Below are positions 37,052 through 45,764 of a DNA stretch of 64,000 bases, one piece after another; positions within the stretch are counted from its first letter, which is position 1; every line of letters starts with the position of its first letter. This DNA is from Weissella halotolerans DSM 20190 (GTDB lineage Bacteria > Bacillota > Bacilli > Lactobacillales > Lactobacillaceae). The notes under the pieces were generated by a model that saw nothing but the letters and a program-made list of their open reading frames with translations, searched no databases and had not been told where the DNA came from. The stretch lies in the NCBI RefSeq assembly GCF_000420365.1, contig NZ_ATUU01000002.1, positions 124,001-188,000 of the forward strand, in the 5' to 3' direction. The translations under genes and the position numbers were made by a program.

Positions 37052-37720
37052 TTACGAAAAAACAACATAATCATTATCAATGAAATAGGCCGTAAATGTG
37101 TCATTTGCATGTGGTTTATCCTCAACCAGATCTAAATCTAACAACACTAAATCTTCAGCTAAAAGAATTTGGTGCAGTTGTTGTAATTCTGAAAAAGTAC
37201 AATAGAGATGTAAATTTGTCATAATCAGTAAACGGCTCTCTGACATTAAAGCCATCACTTCTATTATACTTACTATTTTATCAAAAATAGAGGTTACTTG
37301 CACTGTTTCTATTGCCATGACTTGCCCTTTTAAAAACTGATTCAAATCCCAGGTATTTACCAACGAAAAAGGTAAATTAGCATCAATAATGACTTCTTCT
37401 ATTTTAGTCTGTAATTGCTGGTTCAACTGGTAAAAGATAGCTAAGTCTTCTTCCGTCAAGGCCGCCTGAAAGGCTTTCATTACCTGGCGCGCGTAGAAAT
37501 CTGCTACATTAAAGCTACCAAGGGCATCCCCGATAAAAATGCTTCCATTACTAAAGGACACGACCTTCAAATCCTCACTATAAACAATTTCTGGATAATT
37601 GGCTTGAATACCAGTCACCGTCCTAAAAAATAAAGAAGCATTTTGCAAGGCAATAACATTTAAACCAGCAGTTAATGTGAAGGTTGCAATTCCCTCAATC
37701 GTTATTTTCCGTTCAGTCAT
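37052..37720 (-). CDS. csn2: CRISPR-associated protein Csn2
   Basis: A 222-residue protein of the short Csn2 form, the ring-shaped DNA-end-binding factor needed for spacer acquisition and diagnostic of subtype II-A. The N-terminal ITIEGIATFTLTAGLNVIAL, the middle VSFSNGSIFIGDALGSFNVADFYARQ (split at about 55-80) and a helical C-terminal half fit the family. Its start overlaps the cas2 stop by 4 bp. Last gene of the cas operon, directly followed by the array. Confidence 0.9.
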   Translation of the reverse strand: MTERKITIEGIATFTLTAGLNVIALQNASLFFRTVTGIQANYPEIVYSEDLKVVSFSNGSIFIGDALGSFNVADFYARQVMKAFQAALTEEDLAIFYQLNQQLQTKIEEVIIDANLPFSLVNTWDLNQFLKGQVMAIETVQVTSIFDKIVSIIEVMALMSESRLLIMTNLHLYCTFSELQQLHQILLAEDLVLLDLDLVEDKPHANDTFTAYFIDNDYVVFS

Positions 37721-38037
37721 ATAACAACCACCTTATCATCTCGATTTTTAATGTCTGTTTTTGGACTCCCTACTAAGAAATGCATGCTATTATACTGCTT
37801 TTCAGTGGTTAATAGGGTTTGTATCAAACCTGTAGATGGCAAAGCATGCCGAATTCGTTCTTCCAGTAAGGCTGCTGACTGACGGTTAGTTGTAATTCGT
37901 ACGTAAATGCTTTCCTGCATCATTAAAAAGCCTTCATTTAATAAGCATTTACGAAATAATCGATATTGTCTGCGCTGTTCAGCTGTTTCCACCGGTAAAT
38001 CAAACATCACAATTAAACGCATTACTCGGTACCGCAT
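37717..38037 (-). CDS. cas2: CRISPR-associated endonuclease Cas2
   Basis: A 106-residue Cas2, the dimeric partner bridging two Cas1 dimers in the integrase. It has the ferredoxin-like N-terminus RLIVMFDLPVETAEQRRQYR with the conserved Asp, followed by RKCLLNEGFLMMQESIYVRI. It overlaps cas1 by 16 bp and csn2 by 4 bp, consistent with translational coupling. Confidence 0.95.
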   Translation of the reverse strand: MRYRVMRLIVMFDLPVETAEQRRQYRLFRKCLLNEGFLMMQESIYVRITTNRQSAALLEERIRHALPSTGLIQTLLTTEKQYNSMHFLVGSPKTDIKNRDDKVVVI

Positions 38038-38909
38038 CCTTCAAACTCCATTTCTGTCACTACTTTTGTATCACCATTAAGATAGTTAAGACAGTCCCTT
38101 ACATATCGTTGGACCGCCTGCGTTAAATCCATTTGCATCCCTTGATAGGTAATCACTTGGTCCAATACACCTATTAGGTTTAATTTAGTCTCTAACGTTA
38201 GCGGCTGATCCTTCTGCTTAAGAACACAGGCATCGACAAAAGGACGAAAGGGTTCCATAAGATCCGATGCCAGATTAAAGGCGTTTTCCCAACCTGTATG
38301 ATGAATGCCAAGTTGAGTTAAATAGCCATTGGCTACGATCTCTCTACTAAAGGTAGCCAATAATAAACTATAACCATAGTTAAGGTGCCCATTAATTGCT
38401 TGCCGCTCGTCACTACGAACAACCCCCTTTCCAAACAGACGGGGAAAATACAAACGCGCCGCTTGCGCTTCACGATTATGCTCATCACCTAACTCTACTT
38501 CTCCCGCTAGACGCATTAATTCAGGATAAGCTTCTACTAATTCATGGTTAAGAACCCGATCTTGGTTCAAAATCTTAGTCTTAACAATCTGTTGCCAGAT
38601 GCGATCACGATGGGCTTGATCCCATAATAATTGCTTAGCAATATTCTTGTTTTGTGCTCCATTTCCCCGGTAAGGCATTAATTCTCCCGCAGGCATCCCC
38701 CGCTCATCACAAAAAATTACCTTCACTCCCCGCCGACTTAACTCATTCATGGCATAGGCAGTAATAACCGCCCGCGTGGTAGCGATGATTAAAACCTTAA
38801 TATCATCAATGGGGATTTGTTCAGCTCCATGGTCCGTTTGAACCTTCAAGTCATTCATTCGGTAATTTAATTTAGCATGCGAAGTAATCACTACTGTTCT
38901 CCAAGCCAT
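38022..38909 (-). CDS. cas1: CRISPR-associated integrase Cas1
   Basis: A 295-residue Cas1 of the type II group, catalysing spacer integration. The N-terminal beta domain starts WRTVVITSHAKLNYRMNDLK. The catalytic acid/His pattern is in the helical domain (NGHLNYGYSLLLATFSREIV, then GIHHTGWENAFNLASDLMEPFRP, where the metal-binding His and Glu/Asp lie). Length is typical. Transcribed with cas2 and csn2, and separated from cas9 by the tracrRNA region. Confidence 0.95.
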   Translation of the reverse strand: MAWRTVVITSHAKLNYRMNDLKVQTDHGAEQIPIDDIKVLIIATTRAVITAYAMNELSRRGVKVIFCDERGMPAGELMPYRGNGAQNKNIAKQLLWDQAHRDRIWQQIVKTKILNQDRVLNHELVEAYPELMRLAGEVELGDEHNREAQAARLYFPRLFGKGVVRSDERQAINGHLNYGYSLLLATFSREIVANGYLTQLGIHHTGWENAFNLASDLMEPFRPFVDACVLKQKDQPLTLETKLNLIGVLDQVITYQGMQMDLTQAVQRYVRDCLNYLNGDTKVVTEMEFEGCGTE

Positions 38910-38935
38910 TCCTCTTCCCCTTCTCCCAACTAGTA

Positions 38936-38944
38936 TGTTATACT
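38936..38944 (+). promoter_or_regulatory. Extended -10 promoter of the tracrRNA
   Basis: TG at 38936-38937 and TATACT at 38939-38944 form an extended -10 element on the plus strand, about 6-12 bases before the predicted tracrRNA start. No -35 box is apparent, as expected for this promoter class. Confidence 0.5.
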
Positions 38945-38949
38945 TAACT

Positions 38950-39066
38950 CGTGGTTAGCTACCACGGGAATAAACCCATTAATCTGACATGCATAAATTA
39001 AAGTAACGCAAGATTCTTTGAATCAAGCTTCAATATCTTTTAGACGGCCTTATGGCCTTTTTTATT
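38950..39066 (+). ncRNA. tracrRNA for Cas9
   Basis: Plus-strand RNA between cas1 and cas9. The anti-repeat (38967-39004) complements the crRNA repeat over most of its length, with one deleted C and one G-U. The lower stem TAAAGT (38999-39004) pairs with GCUUUA, and an AAAT bulge (38995-38998) faces G/GA as in other II-A duplexes. A nexus-like hairpin GATTC-TTT-GAATC follows at about 39012-39024. A GGCC-TTAT-GGCC hairpin with six T (39046-39063) ends it. A palindrome CGTGGTTAGCTACCACG (38950-38966) lies at the presumed 5' end. Exact ends are inferred. Confidence 0.85.
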
Positions 39067-39072
39067 TGGCCA

Positions 39073-39111
39073 AAAAGCGGCGGTGTTTGTTATTCAAACA
39101 TCGCCGCTTTT
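39073..39111. terminator. Strong bidirectional terminator at the cas9 3' end
   Basis: AAAAGCGGCGGTGTTTG (39073-39089) pairs with its complement (39095-39111) over 17 bp with one G-U, around the loop TTATT. T tracts lie on both strands. It would end cas9 mRNA and back up the tracrRNA terminator. Confidence 0.93.
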
Positions 39112-39115
39112 CTTT

Positions 39116-42100
39116 TTACAGCAAATCCTGAACGCGGCGTCGCTTTTCAAACAAACCACTTGGTGATTGATAAATAAGTTCTGCTTGATCTGTTAATTTA
39201 ATGCCACCTTCCTTCTGAAGTTTTGTCCACATGCGTACTTTTAATCCTATTTCCTTAAAGTACTGCTTAATTGGATCTCGCCAACCAGCATTATCGTGAA
39301 GCTCATACAACACATCCTTCAACACCTTTAATTGCGTTGCCTTAGCTAAGTCTTGAAAGCCAGCACGATTGTCCCTAAGTAATTCAAGATCCCGCTGATA
39401 AAACTTAAAATGGTGGATAGTAGCCGAACTAGTCAAAGCATCAAAAACAGTCAAAAAATCCTCAACTGGACTTTCAGCAGTTAAACGTTTATAAGTTGTC
39501 ACCACCTTTTGATCCAGCCAGAGCTGCTTAGCATTGTGTTTCATTTCATTGGTTGCAAGATAAAAACGTTGACCCTCATCTTCTACGAGTTGCCCTAATG
39601 AAATCTTGGGTAACAGAATTCGCTCAAACTTTTTTACCTTTGCTTGCACATAGTCGTCTAACTTTCGTTGGCCACTATGAATTTCATTAGCAATCCGTAC
39701 CGGAATCTTTACCAACTGATTTTTCCCACCAGCCCGAACTAAAGACATATAGGCCGAACTTTCCTTAGTGTAGCCACCATAAATAGTTGGATCCTGCCGT
39801 TCCTTACTGGCCCCTACCAAGCGTTTCTTAGGGTCAGCCGCGATTAAAGTCTCCTTATATAGGGCGCCTTCTGGTCCTACTGGTTTCCGAGTCATTAGCA
39901 TGGTCTTGTACTGCATAACTTTTCGCAGATAATTTAAATTATCTGGTGTCCAATCTTCATTACCTTTGCTCATTGTACCGACTACAAAGCTGTAAGGATG
40001 CCGGCGGCGGTTCTCTCCCTGATTCTTGAGCCAGTGCTGGGTGTAATAATCAAACTCATTATAAATAAACCGGGCATCTCGTTTAGGAAAATGACGGTGC
40101 AGGTAAGTTCCTGCTGTCGCTACTAGCAGAGCATCCTGGGCATGGTGATAATCATTAATATCCCGGTCCTTCTTAATTTGCGTCAACTGTCGCAGTTCAC
40201 CAGTCACTTCAGCCCGAATGGCGACCGCCTGGGTTTGACTAAAATGGCCTTCTATCAAAGCCGCCACATTTTTAATAATTTGGCGGGTTTCAACTAACTG
40301 TCGAGCAATAAACCGCTCGCGTTCCATCTCTGTAAAATCGCCAGTTCGTGTTAGAAGCCTAAATTTTTTAGCCGAAATGAGTCCTAATTTTTTTAACTGT
40401 TGCCAAAGCGGAAAAGCCTTAGCCTTAACATCGGCCGTAAAGGTGGCTGAATCTGTCTTCCGTGCATTATCAGTTCGATTAACTAAGACCTTGTTTTCCA
40501 AGGAATCATCCTTGATGAAAGCACGGGGCACGATATGATCAATATCATAGTGACTTGACAGCTGATCAATACTGATACTTTGACCGGTATACATGTCACG
40601 ACCCAACTGCGCATAATACAGGTATAACCGGTCATCTTGCATTCGGTCATCTGATTCTTCGGCCAGTGCTTCTTTAATAGCCTTGAATTCAGTCTTCAAA
40701 GCTGCATTTTTATATAGGGTCTCCAGTCGCTTCTTACGTGAAACCGTTCGTCTTGATGCCTGTTTTTCGCGGGCAAATTCCAGATAGACGTAAGCTGGTT
40801 CCTCCCCCATCGCTTGAGTAATATCGTCCAAGACATTAAAGGCTTGCTTAATTCCCCGTTTATTAGCTGGTGAGGTGGTTAATTCATCAATTCGCATTTG
40901 AATATCTTTTTGGTCATCAATCATATTTTGACTTTTTAGCCATTCCTCTACCCCATATTCTGAATCATGTAGGATTTCCATGAAATTTTTATTCGTTGTA
41001 TAGAGTAAGTCCATGATTGAAACTGGCTCTTCAGGCCGTTCTGGATCGTGAATAAAGGAAGTGTCTAATAACTTACGTGACAAATTACCCCAGCCGGTAT
41101 AGTGCTTTTTAGCCAGGCGGGGAATAAGTTTTTGCTCTAAGCCTAACTTGCCTAATTCACGCTCTGCAATGTCACTATCTTCAAAGACTGTCTGAATTTC
41201 AACTATCTTTTCCAACAGTGAATGATTTTGAGGATTAGTTATAAAATCAGTCCCTAGCAGGCCCTGCAAGTCATGATAACTGGTCAAACTACTAGTAAAG
41301 CGGCTTTCATCTGCCAAACCCGTTAACTCGACCTCACGTTTTCCAAAGCTTGCAAAATAATCTTGAAGGCGTTTCTTAGTGACTAATCGATATTTTTTGA
41401 AAAGGTCCTCCACAATGGCTTGTTTCGTTTCCACCGGTAACCGTTTACCATCAATCCGAATATTATTCAGCTCATTCAAAACCGTAAATGTTTCATACGT
41501 CAGTGAATGCCGGGGAAGAGTTGGTTCACCAATTAAATAGGTATCGGTGCCCGTTAATCGGTCAATAAAACTTTTAGCTGCCCGATCACGATTAAAAACT
41601 TGATCAAAGTTCCATGGTGTCACCGACACTTTCGTTTGGCCATCATTTTTTTCTACCCAATGATTTTCGGCATTCCCGGCTGTTTCAGACTTCGGTACCA
41701 TCGGACCCACATAATATGGAACTCGAAACTGAACTAATTCCTCGATCTTATTTACGGACTGGCCCTGTTTAGCAAAGGTATCCAGTAAAAATGGATAATA
41801 CTGACCCTGCTTAGCTAGAATTTTCTTTAGTTCAGCCAAATGCAACTGATAAGGAATCAATCCATTAGCTTTAGTCCTTTGCTTAGGGGCAAACTGGTCA
41901 TTCGCAATGCGATCCAACATCGTTGCTTTGTCTTGCTCACTGGCATCGCTAGCTTCGATCAATTGAGCTAGCTCCTTAGCCCCCCGTTTATGTTTTTTAT
42001 CGTCTACACTTAAGTAGTTTGTATAGCCTTCAGATAAAGCTTGTCGATTCTGCGGTGTTCGCACTTGTGTTTTTAAAAAAGTTAAATCCCGTCGATGATC

Positions 42101-43075
42101 TTCATAGGCTTTAATCATAGCTGATGACAGTGATTGCTCATCTCCCAAAAAACGCATCAAAGCAATCCCATCATATGCTCGTTTAATGGCCAAAAAGAAT
42201 TCTGTTTCATCCTGGCTAAGTCGTTCTAAGATTGGCAAGGCCTGCTCATCAAAGTCTTCTTCAGAAAGTTTCATTTTCCATTGCTTTCGTTCTTCCTGAT
42301 CCCAATCAGCTGAATCAACATTCACAAAGAGTTTAGTAAAGTCAATTTGGTTACCACTAAGTCCCTTCAGCATTTCCTTGATGGCAGCTCGATCCACTTT
42401 AGTATCAAAGCTAAAGGCTTCTATGGCGGCATCTACCCGGGCACTATTACTCAAGCCAGTCGCTAATTCAGCCTCCAAGAAACGTATTGGAGCTTCCAAG
42501 GCCCAGCTTAATGCCTGATGATCCGCAAAACGAGCTAATGCCTGAGCAAAATCAGTAACATCAAACTGTTGATCAATATCCAAGGAGGATTGAGGATTCA
42601 AAAAGTTACCCCGGTATTTCACAATATGATGGATTGCCAGATATACCTCCCGCAAATCATGTTTTTGGTCATCTTCCATTAATCTCTTTCTCAAGTGATA
42701 AATAGTTGGATACGCTTGATGATATGCTTGATCCGCTGCGGTACTCCCAAATACGTAACCACCATAATAATGGTCCTGTTGCCCCTGGTCCTTTTTATTG
42801 ACATAGCTATATTTCAAACGAGCTAAGAAATTAGGATCAACCGCTTGTAAGGGTTTTGCAAAGATGTCATCTAACAAGCGTAGTCGCCAACGTCGGCGCT
42901 GCAAACGCCGCCGATTAGTCCTATGCCCCCTTCGTTCTGCTGCCGAGTCTGCCTCATCAAATAGGCGCACCCCAATCACATTTTTACCCTTCGTTCTAAC
43001 TAGGTTGTATTGATTATCAATCCCAGCAAAGCCAACTGAACCCACACCAATGTCAAGACCTACACTATATGCCAT
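39116..43075 (-). CDS. cas9: CRISPR-associated endonuclease Cas9 (type II-A)
   Basis: A 1319-residue RNA-guided DNA endonuclease. All nuclease residues are present: RuvC-I Asp8 in GLDIGVGSVG, the arginine-rich bridge helix (about 49-68, RRGHRTNRRRLQRRRWRLRL), RuvC-II Glu766 in YLEFARE, HNH His847 in DIDHIVP with Asn870, and RuvC-III His977/His978 and Asp981 in HHAQDA. The C-terminal 300 residues should read the PAM; its sequence cannot be told from here. GGGGAAGG is only about one base before the ATG, an unusually tight Shine-Dalgarno. cas9 is transcribed ahead of cas1-cas2-csn2 but probably as a separate unit because of the terminator at 39073. Confidence 0.97.
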   Translation of the reverse strand: MAYSVGLDIGVGSVGFAGIDNQYNLVRTKGKNVIGVRLFDEADSAAERRGHRTNRRRLQRRRWRLRLLDDIFAKPLQAVDPNFLARLKYSYVNKKDQGQQDHYYGGYVFGSTAADQAYHQAYPTIYHLRKRLMEDDQKHDLREVYLAIHHIVKYRGNFLNPQSSLDIDQQFDVTDFAQALARFADHQALSWALEAPIRFLEAELATGLSNSARVDAAIEAFSFDTKVDRAAIKEMLKGLSGNQIDFTKLFVNVDSADWDQEERKQWKMKLSEEDFDEQALPILERLSQDETEFFLAIKRAYDGIALMRFLGDEQSLSSAMIKAYEDHRRDLTFLKTQVRTPQNRQALSEGYTNYLSVDDKKHKRGAKELAQLIEASDASEQDKATMLDRIANDQFAPKQRTKANGLIPYQLHLAELKKILAKQGQYYPFLLDTFAKQGQSVNKIEELVQFRVPYYVGPMVPKSETAGNAENHWVEKNDGQTKVSVTPWNFDQVFNRDRAAKSFIDRLTGTDTYLIGEPTLPRHSLTYETFTVLNELNNIRIDGKRLPVETKQAIVEDLFKKYRLVTKKRLQDYFASFGKREVELTGLADESRFTSSLTSYHDLQGLLGTDFITNPQNHSLLEKIVEIQTVFEDSDIAERELGKLGLEQKLIPRLAKKHYTGWGNLSRKLLDTSFIHDPERPEEPVSIMDLLYTTNKNFMEILHDSEYGVEEWLKSQNMIDDQKDIQMRIDELTTSPANKRGIKQAFNVLDDITQAMGEEPAYVYLEFAREKQASRRTVSRKKRLETLYKNAALKTEFKAIKEALAEESDDRMQDDRLYLYYAQLGRDMYTGQSISIDQLSSHYDIDHIVPRAFIKDDSLENKVLVNRTDNARKTDSATFTADVKAKAFPLWQQLKKLGLISAKKFRLLTRTGDFTEMERERFIARQLVETRQIIKNVAALIEGHFSQTQAVAIRAEVTGELRQLTQIKKDRDINDYHHAQDALLVATAGTYLHRHFPKRDARFIYNEFDYYTQHWLKNQGENRRRHPYSFVVGTMSKGNEDWTPDNLNYLRKVMQYKTMLMTRKPVGPEGALYKETLIAADPKKRLVGASKERQDPTIYGGYTKESSAYMSLVRAGGKNQLVKIPVRIANEIHSGQRKLDDYVQAKVKKFERILLPKISLGQLVEDEGQRFYLATNEMKHNAKQLWLDQKVVTTYKRLTAESPVEDFLTVFDALTSSATIHHFKFYQRDLELLRDNRAGFQDLAKATQLKVLKDVLYELHDNAGWRDPIKQYFKEIGLKVRMWTKLQKEGGIKLTDQAELIYQSPSGLFEKRRRVQDLL

Positions 43076-43197
43076 ACCTTCCCCGCTTTCTTACTAAGCC
43101 TTAAAAATAGTAGTTCATCAAGTTTAACAGCAAACTCATTCTTATTTTATCAAATGTAAGCGATTTATCACATCGATATTTCTTTCATTCAACACAG

Positions 43198-43234
43198 AAA
43201 AAGGCAGGCCCGCAACAAAGCGTTCCTGCCTTTT
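43198..43234 (-). terminator. Intrinsic terminator of the SorC-kinase-transporter operon
   Basis: AAAAGGCAGG..CGC and GCG..CCTGCCTTTTT form an interrupted stem on the minus strand with a terminal T run, 15 bases past the regulator stop. Confidence 0.8.
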
Positions 43235-43248
43235 AGTTATATTATTAT

Positions 43249-44175
43249 TTAGACCGATCCCTCTAGCTCTAACAATGCTTGAGCCGATTGCTGGTCAATG
43301 AATACATCTGTTATGACCTGCCGTTTTAAAAGGGCTGCCAAGCCATTAACTGCCTTTAAATCACTAACCAAAACCATAACATGATCCTTGTACTGCAAGT
43401 TCTTAAATGAAACGGTAGCCGTTCTTTGGTCTAAGGATTGATCAACCACTTGCCCCTCCTGGTCAATAAAATGAGCCAGCACCTCGGCAACACCCCTATC
43501 AGCCAACAGCTTTTTTTCATCTTCACCTAGATAGTGTCCGCTCTGATAAAGAGCACTTTTTTCTATCGCCTCCACCGAAAAGACCACCACATTAGCTAAC
43601 CGCCCCAGCTTCTTTAAATAACGCACATAGGGTTCTTTTTCGAGCGCTTCCTTAGCCGTTAACTCCGTAAAAACTACTGGTAAAGGTAATGAACGAGGTT
43701 CAGCCTGGTAAGCCTGAGCAAAGTTTGCCACAATTTTGGCCTGATAAGTTGGCAAGTCGACATTGTCACACAAACCCACTAAGGGAAGCACTTCCACATC
43801 GGTAACCATTTTGTGCTCTAGTTGTTCCGCAACCGATTTAACAGTCTGGCCCGTTCCAACGCCAATAATATCACCACTCTTAATGATGGTTTGCAAGTCC
43901 TTGGCCAGCGCCGCACCGACTTTCGTTATTTTGGTCTTTTGATCATCTTGGGCGGTGGATACTACCGTAAAGGCAACGGTTGGATAGGTTTGAGCTAAGG
44001 CTTCCTTTAATACTTGACCATCACGCAAATCATCATTAACGGTAATGGACACAAAACCCTGTTCCCGGGCTAAGGCTAAGAGACGGGATACCGTTGGTCG
44101 GGATACCTGCTCACGCTTAGCGATTTCTCCCTGTTCAAGGCCATCAATGTAATATAGTCGCGCCACACGCAACAT
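43249..44175 (-). CDS. SorC/DeoR family sugar-binding transcriptional regulator
   Basis: A 308-residue regulator. The N-terminal HTH is GLEQGEIAKREQVSRPTVSRLLALAREQGFV, and the C-terminal domain is the SorC-type phosphosugar sensor (GDIIGVGTGQTVKSVAEQL, VLPLVGLCDN). The ATG at 44173-44175 gives a short N-terminus. In-frame codons upstream still encode family-like residues (TNRREQ before MLRVARLYY), but the only candidate starts there are ATT or ATA, so the true start is uncertain. It is last in the operon with an FGGY kinase and a FucP-like transporter and probably controls them. Confidence 0.88.
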   Translation of the reverse strand: MLRVARLYYIDGLEQGEIAKREQVSRPTVSRLLALAREQGFVSITVNDDLRDGQVLKEALAQTYPTVAFTVVSTAQDDQKTKITKVGAALAKDLQTIIKSGDIIGVGTGQTVKSVAEQLEHKMVTDVEVLPLVGLCDNVDLPTYQAKIVANFAQAYQAEPRSLPLPVVFTELTAKEALEKEPYVRYLKKLGRLANVVVFSVEAIEKSALYQSGHYLGEDEKKLLADRGVAEVLAHFIDQEGQVVDQSLDQRTATVSFKNLQYKDHVMVLVSDLKAVNGLAALLKRQVITDVFIDQQSAQALLELEGSV

Positions 44176-44213
44176 TTGTTCTCTACGGTTAGTATTAATG
44201 GGTCTATCCTCTT

Positions 44214-45734
44214 CTATGACAATGATTGACTAGCATTTACCATACTAAATTCATGATAAAAATCCTTTATATCATTATAGGCCTTTTTGTACATTTTAAA
44301 ATAGGCATCATAGGTTGCCCTAAGCTCAGGGTTGGGACTAACCTGTTGATCAATTTTAATCCACTGAGATACATCCGCCGGATCAACCAAATCAAGCCCA
44401 ATACCGGCTAGGATGGCACTCCCCAGATTAGCTTCACCACCGGATTCCGTAGTCAAAACAGTTTTACCGGTCACATCAGCAATCAACTGAACCATTTTAC
44501 TTGAAGCACTAACTCCACCAACTAAGGTAATGGTATCGCCAATTTCAGTACCAAATTGTTCGATACTCTGGCGTACTGAATACGCAATCGCCTCCTGAAA
44601 GGCATTATAGACCTCTGCTCGGGTCGTCTTTAGTGACAGACCAAAGATTGTCCCCCGCACAGTTGAATCCCAGAGGGGACTGCGTTCACCCATAAAGTAA
44701 GGCAGTACCAAAAGACCATTGCTACCAGCTGGGACTTGTTGACTCAAAACATCTAGCTCAGCTGGCCCCGTCTCCTTACTGAACTCATTGGCAAACTCCT
44801 CGACAAACCAGGCAATAATGGCACCAGCTGTATTAGCGCCAGCAAAATTATAAAAATATTCAGCGGGCTTGTAAGCATAGGGCCAAACAATCAAATCTTT
44901 ATCACGGGCTGGTTCCTTCGTTACCAAAGCCGCATTCATTGACGTCCCTAGGGCTACTGTCACCTTGCCAGGGGCCAAGACTCCGGTGCCCACTGTCGCT
45001 GGTCCAACATCAACCCCGGTATTAAAGACGGGTGTGCCTGCCTTTAAACCTAGTCGTTCCGCCCAGGACTCCAAGACATAACCCGCTGGTTCCGTACTAG
45101 TGACAAAGGTTTGAGGTAACTTATCAATATCCAGCCCTAACCTGTCTGCCATTGCTTTCGACCAGGTACCATGATTAATATCATAAACACCGCCTAAGTT
45201 ACCAGCCGCTGAATAGTTAATGCTGGTTTGCCCTGTTAGTTTGGCAATAACGTAAGACTCAGGTGGTAAAAAGGTTTTCGTTGTCTGGTAAAGTTCAGGT
45301 CGATGCTTCTTCAACCACATCAACTTTGTATAGCCATAGTAGGGGTCAGCCAAGTTCGCAGTTGTTTCCATCAGGTCTGCCGCGGCTACTTCTTTTTTCA
45401 CCTGTTCGGTCTCCTTGGTGGCTCGCCGATCCATCCAAATTAAAGCCGGTCCGATTGCCTCACCCATTTCATTCACCGGAATCCCAGACCCGCCATAGAG
45501 GCCGTCGATGCCAATGCCGACAATATCGTCATCATCAACATGTGCAGATAGCGTCCTAATCAGGGAAGTCACGGCGTTTAACCAATCTTCAGCTTTAGCC
45601 TCTGCCCACCCAGGATGTGGAGTTGCAAAACCATAGGTATCCTTCTTTTGTGCTATCACTTCACCAGTTGTGGTTAAGAGCATGGCCTTGGTACCCGATG
45701 TCCCAATATCAATTCCTAAAATATACTTTGTCAT
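44214..45734 (-). CDS. FGGY family carbohydrate kinase
   Basis: A 506-residue sugar kinase. The N-terminal phosphate loop is GIDIGTSGTKAMLL, the catalytic-loop Asp is in GIGIDGLYGGSG, and the ATPase-fold motifs TGVDVGPATVG, VALGTSMNAALV and ITLVGGVSASSKM are clear. It belongs with xylulokinase/gluconokinase/fuculokinase-like enzymes; the exact sugar cannot be fixed. The neighbouring FucP-like symporter suggests an imported free sugar or polyol. Its stop codon lies just upstream of the SorC gene. Confidence 0.87.
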   Translation of the reverse strand: MTKYILGIDIGTSGTKAMLLTTTGEVIAQKKDTYGFATPHPGWAEAKAEDWLNAVTSLIRTLSAHVDDDDIVGIGIDGLYGGSGIPVNEMGEAIGPALIWMDRRATKETEQVKKEVAAADLMETTANLADPYYGYTKLMWLKKHRPELYQTTKTFLPPESYVIAKLTGQTSINYSAAGNLGGVYDINHGTWSKAMADRLGLDIDKLPQTFVTSTEPAGYVLESWAERLGLKAGTPVFNTGVDVGPATVGTGVLAPGKVTVALGTSMNAALVTKEPARDKDLIVWPYAYKPAEYFYNFAGANTAGAIIAWFVEEFANEFSKETGPAELDVLSQQVPAGSNGLLVLPYFMGERSPLWDSTVRGTIFGLSLKTTRAEVYNAFQEAIAYSVRQSIEQFGTEIGDTITLVGGVSASSKMVQLIADVTGKTVLTTESGGEANLGSAILAGIGLDLVDPADVSQWIKIDQQVSPNPELRATYDAYFKMYKKAYNDIKDFYHEFSMVNASQSLS

Positions 45735-45764
45735 GGTTGTAATCCTCTCTTATCTACTTTTAGC

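Noticed and set aside
38967-39004. An extra isolated CRISPR repeat next to cas1
   Set aside because: It has a missing C and mismatches exactly where the tracrRNA bulge and lower stem are expected, and is followed by a nexus and terminator, so it is the tracrRNA anti-repeat.
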